Shown piece after piece: positions 61,499 through 64,000 of a stretch of DNA of 64,000 nucleotides (positions within the stretch are counted from its first letter, which is position 1; every line of letters starts with the position of its first letter). The position numbers and the translations under genes are program-made. The DNA is taken from contig DAIOHK010000006.1 of NCBI GenBank assembly GCA_036744795.1, forward strand, positions 1 to 64,000, given 5' to 3'. The notes under the pieces were generated by a model. That model did no database searches, was not told the origin of the DNA, and was given only the letters and a program-made list of their open reading frames with translations. Source of the stretch: UBA5486 sp036744795. Lineage in GTDB: Bacteria; Bacillota; UBA4882; UBA10575.

Positions 61499-61525
61499 AT
61501 GTACAAGTTATGCAACTTTGTACAT
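61499..61525. promoter_or_regulatory. Inverted repeat upstream of obg
   Basis: ATGTACAAGTT-ATGC-AACTTTGTACAT, about 98 bp before the obg start. It could be an operator or a hairpin. No match to a known regulator was recognised. Confidence 0.35.
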
Positions 61526-61604
61526 ATTATTCTACAGGTACTAAAGATTATCCTTTCTTTAGAAGATGATAGCAGCAGATATATTTTAACAAATTTATTT
61601 CTAG

Positions 61605-61630
61605 TAAAAAAAACCGCCTTATCGGCGGTT
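61605..61630 (-). terminator. Terminator after rpmA
   Basis: AACCGCC-GATA-AGGCGGTT on the minus strand followed by TTTTTT. Separates rpmA from obg. Confidence 0.85.
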
Positions 61631-61634
61631 AAGA

Positions 61635-61925
61635 TTAAAGATTAGCTACTGGTTGAGAATAAACACTAACCTTTTTATTTTTTTTACCTTTTCTTTCATA
61701 CGCTACATAACCATCGATTAAGGCGAAAAGGGTGTCATCTTTACCGATTCCCACATTGTTACCGGGGTGTAGCCGAGTTCCCCTTTGACGTACCAGTATA
61801 CTACCGGCTCGTACCTGCTGCCCAGCAAATCTTTTAACCCCGAGTCGCTGTGCCTGACTATCACGCCCGTTTTTTGTACTACCTACTCCCTTTTTCGTCG
61901 CAAAGAATTGTAAATCAAACCTCAT
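61635..61925 (-). CDS. rpmA: 50S ribosomal protein L27
   Basis: 96 residues from ATG 61925, with GGAGGTGGAG upstream inside prp. The N-terminus MRFDLQFFATKKGVGSTKNG carries the cleavable extension of Bacillota L27; cleavage by Prp is expected after FFA, leaving TKKGVGS. The rest (QRLGVKRFAGQQVRAGSILVRQRGT) is standard. Overlaps the prp end by 11 bp. Confidence 0.97.
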   Translation of the reverse strand: MRFDLQFFATKKGVGSTKNGRDSQAQRLGVKRFAGQQVRAGSILVRQRGTRLHPGNNVGIGKDDTLFALIDGYVAYERKGKKNKKVSVYSQPVANL

Positions 61926-62265
61926 TTTTCTCCACCTCCTTGATGGAAACTCTAACATAGTCTTTATATTCCGTAGCAATTTGCTGTAAACCCAAATAGG
62001 TTAAATGTAAAACAAAATCAGCTTGGACTTGTTTTTCTTCTTCGGTATTTGAAGCAATTCGGCAATAAAAGTGTCCGGTTTTTTTCTCTTGATTAACCGT
62101 AACTTTTATTCCAATTAATTTTTCCAACCCTAAGACAGTGGTTTGAACTAAAGTTGATACTCCAGCACAAACAATATCCTTCCCGGCAGGCGCATACCCT
62201 GTATGGCCCCAAGCTTCAAAACCAATCAATCGCCCAGCAAAAGAAATAAACTGCACAGAAGTCAT
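61915..62265 (-). CDS. prp: Ribosomal-processing cysteine protease Prp
   Basis: 116 residues (YsxB family). The catalytic His in GHTGYA (His21) and Cys in DIVCAGVS (Cys33) are in place. Removes the N-terminal extension of L27 encoded next door. Lies 2 bp behind rplU and overlaps rpmA, a standard L21-Prp-L27 operon. Confidence 0.95.
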   Translation of the reverse strand: MTSVQFISFAGRLIGFEAWGHTGYAPAGKDIVCAGVSTLVQTTVLGLEKLIGIKVTVNQEKKTGHFYCRIASNTEEEKQVQADFVLHLTYLGLQQIATEYKDYVRVSIKEVEKNEV

Positions 62266-62267
62266 TT

Positions 62268-62576
62268 TTATCCTTCAATAGCCAGCACACGAAGGCAAGT
62301 GTAAGGCTGTCGATGACCTTTTCGTTTCCGGAAATCTTTCTTTGGTGTATAACGGAATATTAAAACTTTACGCTCCTTATCCTGTGCAACAATCTCTGCT
62401 TTTACCTTGGCTCCTTCTACTAATGGAGTTCCCACTTTAGTATCTTCGCCACCAATAAACAAGACTCGATCCAATACTAACTGGGTTCCAACTTCGCCTG
62501 GTAATTTTTCCACCTTAATTTGATCTCCAGGAGCAACTCGATACTGTTTTCCTCCGGTCTCTACAATTGCATACAT
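62268..62576 (-). CDS. rplU: 50S ribosomal protein L21
   Basis: 102 residues; begins MYAIVETGGKQYRVAPGD and ends KRKGHRQPYTCLRVLAI, both standard. First gene of the L21-Prp-L27 operon; preceded by a structured leader and a promoter. Confidence 0.97.
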   Translation of the reverse strand: MYAIVETGGKQYRVAPGDQIKVEKLPGEVGTQLVLDRVLFIGGEDTKVGTPLVEGAKVKAEIVAQDKERKVLIFRYTPKKDFRKRKGHRQPYTCLRVLAIEG

Positions 62577-62579
62577 TTT

Positions 62580-62680
62580 CTCTAAACACCTCCCCGCTTA
62601 GACTCGCCGGTTTAGGTACCTGATATAGGTTTTAATAGACCTTGAACCGAGCGGTTGAAACAGGTTTTAAAAACCTACAA
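62580..62680 (-). promoter_or_regulatory. L21 leader (ribosomal autoregulatory RNA)
   Basis: About 100 nt of minus-strand 5' UTR with stem-forming pieces: AACCGCTCGGTT, ACCTATATCAGGT and CCGGCGAGTCTAAGCGG before GGGGAGGTG. This position and the CGCTCGG/CCGGCGAG elements fit the L21 leader of Bacillota, which L21 is believed to bind for feedback. Folding was done by eye. Confidence 0.55.
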
Positions 62681-62685
62681 ATATT

Positions 62686-62714
62686 ATCTTAACACCAGCA
62701 ATGATGGTTGTCAA
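62686..62714 (-). promoter_or_regulatory. Promoter of rplU-prp-rpmA
   Basis: TTGACA (62709-62714), 17 bases, TAAGAT (62686-62691) on the minus strand; gives a leader of about 105 nt. Confidence 0.65.
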
Positions 62715-62716
62715 TC

Positions 62717-62800
62717 TAAGAAATTACATAATTACTCTTCCCTTTATAGATTCTCCAAAGTTTTATAAAAGAGTCCATTAGTAATTATTAAATAATTTAC
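62717..62800. repeat. Family A element, degenerate copy (A16)
   Basis: AAGAAATTACATAATTACTC at the left and TAATTTACATAATTTAG at the right. The second end is not clearly inverted, so this copy is decayed. It abuts the rplU promoter. Confidence 0.45.
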
Positions 62801-62844
62801 ATAATTTAGTACTACTAATAATAATCCCACTGAGTTATCTAATC

Positions 62845-64000
62845 TTACAATAAAACTGCTTTAGCATAGGTTTTAAAAGTTTTTTCAATCTTTACTTTTA
62901 CTTTCTTACCAACCATATTTCCAGCACCATCAATATCAACTATGTACCCCTCAATTCTTGCTATACCATCCATTGGATTATTTAAATGGGACTCAATTAC
63001 CTGTAATTCTACTTCATCACCTGTTTTAACTGGAAGAGCTCTTTCCTGAACATATTCTGGGTCACCAGCCGCTAAGATCTGCACCTCTTGCAGAGCCAGA
63101 TTTTCTTTTCCTTTAATGAAAATAGTCTTCCCCATCATTTTTTCTAATTGATTCAGGTGATTCCCCCCTGGACCTATGATTAGTGCAGCGATACTTGGAT
63201 TCACTCCGATCAGTAAAGCTTGATTTTGTGATCTATCCGTACCAATTTCTAAGATCCGTCGCTCAACACGAGCAACCTGGGTTTCTAAAGAATATTTAAA
63301 CCCAGTTCCTTCACAGCAAGAACAGGCCTGTTGTAATTGTCCTCTAAGACTGGGGCGGGTCTTTTTTCTAGTCAATTCCAATAATCCAAGTGAAGTAAAA
63401 CCTAAAACATTAGATTTTATCTTATCTTTCTGTAATTCCGTAGTAAAAGACTCCAAAACCTTCTTTTTACTTTCCTCATCAGCCATATCAATAAAATCAA
63501 TAATAATAATACCAGCTAAATTCCGTAACCTTATTTGCCTGGCAATTTCTTTAGCAGCCGCTAAATTCGTGTGAAGAACCGTATCTTCTAGGCAAGTAGA
63601 ACCGGTAAACTTCCCGGTGTTGACATCGACCACAGTTAAGGCTTCAGTTTGATCAAAAACTAAATAAGCTCCAGAATCAAGCCATATTCTTCTCTGGAGT
63701 GCCTCTTCAATCTGGTGTTCAACTCCGTATACTGAAAATAAATTCCCCGAAAACAATTTAACTCTACTTCGTAAATGGGGACCTAATACATTAAGTAATT
63801 CTAAAGCTTTTTCATAAGTAGGTAGATCATCAATTACCAAACGATCAACTTCTTCGGTAAATAGATCCCTTAATAGTCGATAAAGAAGATCATGATCATG
63901 ATAAATTAGGGAAGGAACTGGACCTTTTTTGGTTTTTTTGAGAATTTTTTGCCAAAGATTAAATAGAAAATCCCGATCTGCTTCTAAATCACGTTCCTCA
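62845..64000 (-). CDS. rng: Ribonuclease E/G, C-terminal part
   Basis: The frame runs off the window end at 64000, so the N-terminal S1 domain is not seen. Visible are the catalytic region with VVDVNTGKFTG and IIIDFIDMADE (two metal-binding aspartates), the zinc-link Cys set CSCCEGTG, and LLELTRKKTRPSL. A C-terminal extension of about 120 residues follows, ending in a TRAM-like or S1-like part (VDIDGAGNMVGKKVKVKIEKT). Endonuclease for rRNA and mRNA processing. Its place just upstream of rplU is common. RNase G is a reasonable name; RNase E/G family is certain. Confidence 0.92.
   Translation of the reverse strand, partial: EERDLEADRDFLFNLWQKILKKTKKGPVPSLIYHDHDLLYRLLRDLFTEEVDRLVIDDLPTYEKALELLNVLGPHLRSRVKLFSGNLFSVYGVEHQIEEALQRRIWLDSGAYLVFDQTEALTVVDVNTGKFTGSTCLEDTVLHTNLAAAKEIARQIRLRNLAGIIIIDFIDMADEESKKKVLESFTTELQKDKIKSNVLGFTSLGLLELTRKKTRPSLRGQLQQACSCCEGTGFKYSLETQVARVERRILEIGTDRSQNQALLIGVNPSIAALIIGPGGNHLNQLEKMMGKTIFIKGKENLALQEVQILAAGDPEYVQERALPVKTGDEVELQVIESHLNNPMDGIARIEGYIVDIDGAGNMVGKKVKVKIEKTFKTYAKAVLL

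Noticed and set aside
3207..62800. Family A repeats as a CRISPR array
   Set aside because: Copies are far apart, occur in inverted pairs and have no regular spacers; no cas genes are present.

Overview
The window looks like chromosomal DNA from a low-GC, endospore-forming member of the Bacillota (Clostridia-like). The evidence is a full set of sporulation genes (spoIIAA-spoIIAB-sigF behind dacF, spoIVA, spo0A, spoIVB), AddAB instead of RecBCD, HemZ, a T-box on leuS, ribosomal protein L27 with a cleavable N-terminus next to its protease Prp, and many TTG starts placed behind strong AGGAGG sites. I could not name the species. No tRNA, rRNA, CRISPR array, phage or intact transposase was found.

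Layout. 1-6.5 kb (minus strand): end of a LarE-type gene, threonine aldolase, folK, folP, then dacF-spoIIAA-spoIIAB-sigF. 6.7-14 kb: folE2 (plus strand) convergent with addBA. 14-31 kb (mostly minus): pspC-like gene, amidohydrolase, a 6S RNA followed by 5-formyltetrahydrofolate cyclo-ligase, aspS, hisS, a PrsA-like foldase, hemZ, a metallo-hydrolase, signal peptidase, HU, spoIVA, an exported protein of unknown function, gpsA, plsY and der. 31-43 kb is the accessory part: small membrane proteins, dut and an M16 peptidase, an SH3-GH18 spore-type hydrolase, gltS, and a plus-strand block of an XRE-cupin regulator with potABCD. 43-52 kb (minus): spoIVB-spo0A-steA-steB-like-GT2-MraY-like-nfo-dinG. 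52-64 kb (minus): leuS with T-box, rsfS, yqeK, an RRM protein, nadD, proA, proB, a small Cys protein, obg, rpmA, prp, rplU with a leader, and an RNase E/G gene cut by the window end.

How genes work together. SpoIIAA/SpoIIAB/SigF form the forespore partner switch; Spo0A starts sporulation, SpoIVB signals across the forespore membranes and SpoIVA is the coat-basement ATPase. FolE2, FolP and FolK give most of folate synthesis, with no folB visible here. ProB and ProA make proline. GpsA and PlsY feed phosphatidic acid synthesis. PotABCD, with a cupin regulator next to it, is a spermidine/putrescine importer.

The most unusual content is not coding. Two families of short interspersed repeats fill the intergenic gaps. 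Family A is a MITE-like element of about 110-180 bp with inverted ends close to AAGGAATTGCATAATTACC, seen as about seven whole and nine partial copies. Family B is a pair of hairpins, each with a bulged T and a second bulge at fixed positions; the stems show compensatory base changes between copies, and GTAG often stands at the foot. This is similar to REP/IS200-type hairpins. Several genes (dacF, gltS, M16 peptidase) take their stop codon from these repeats.
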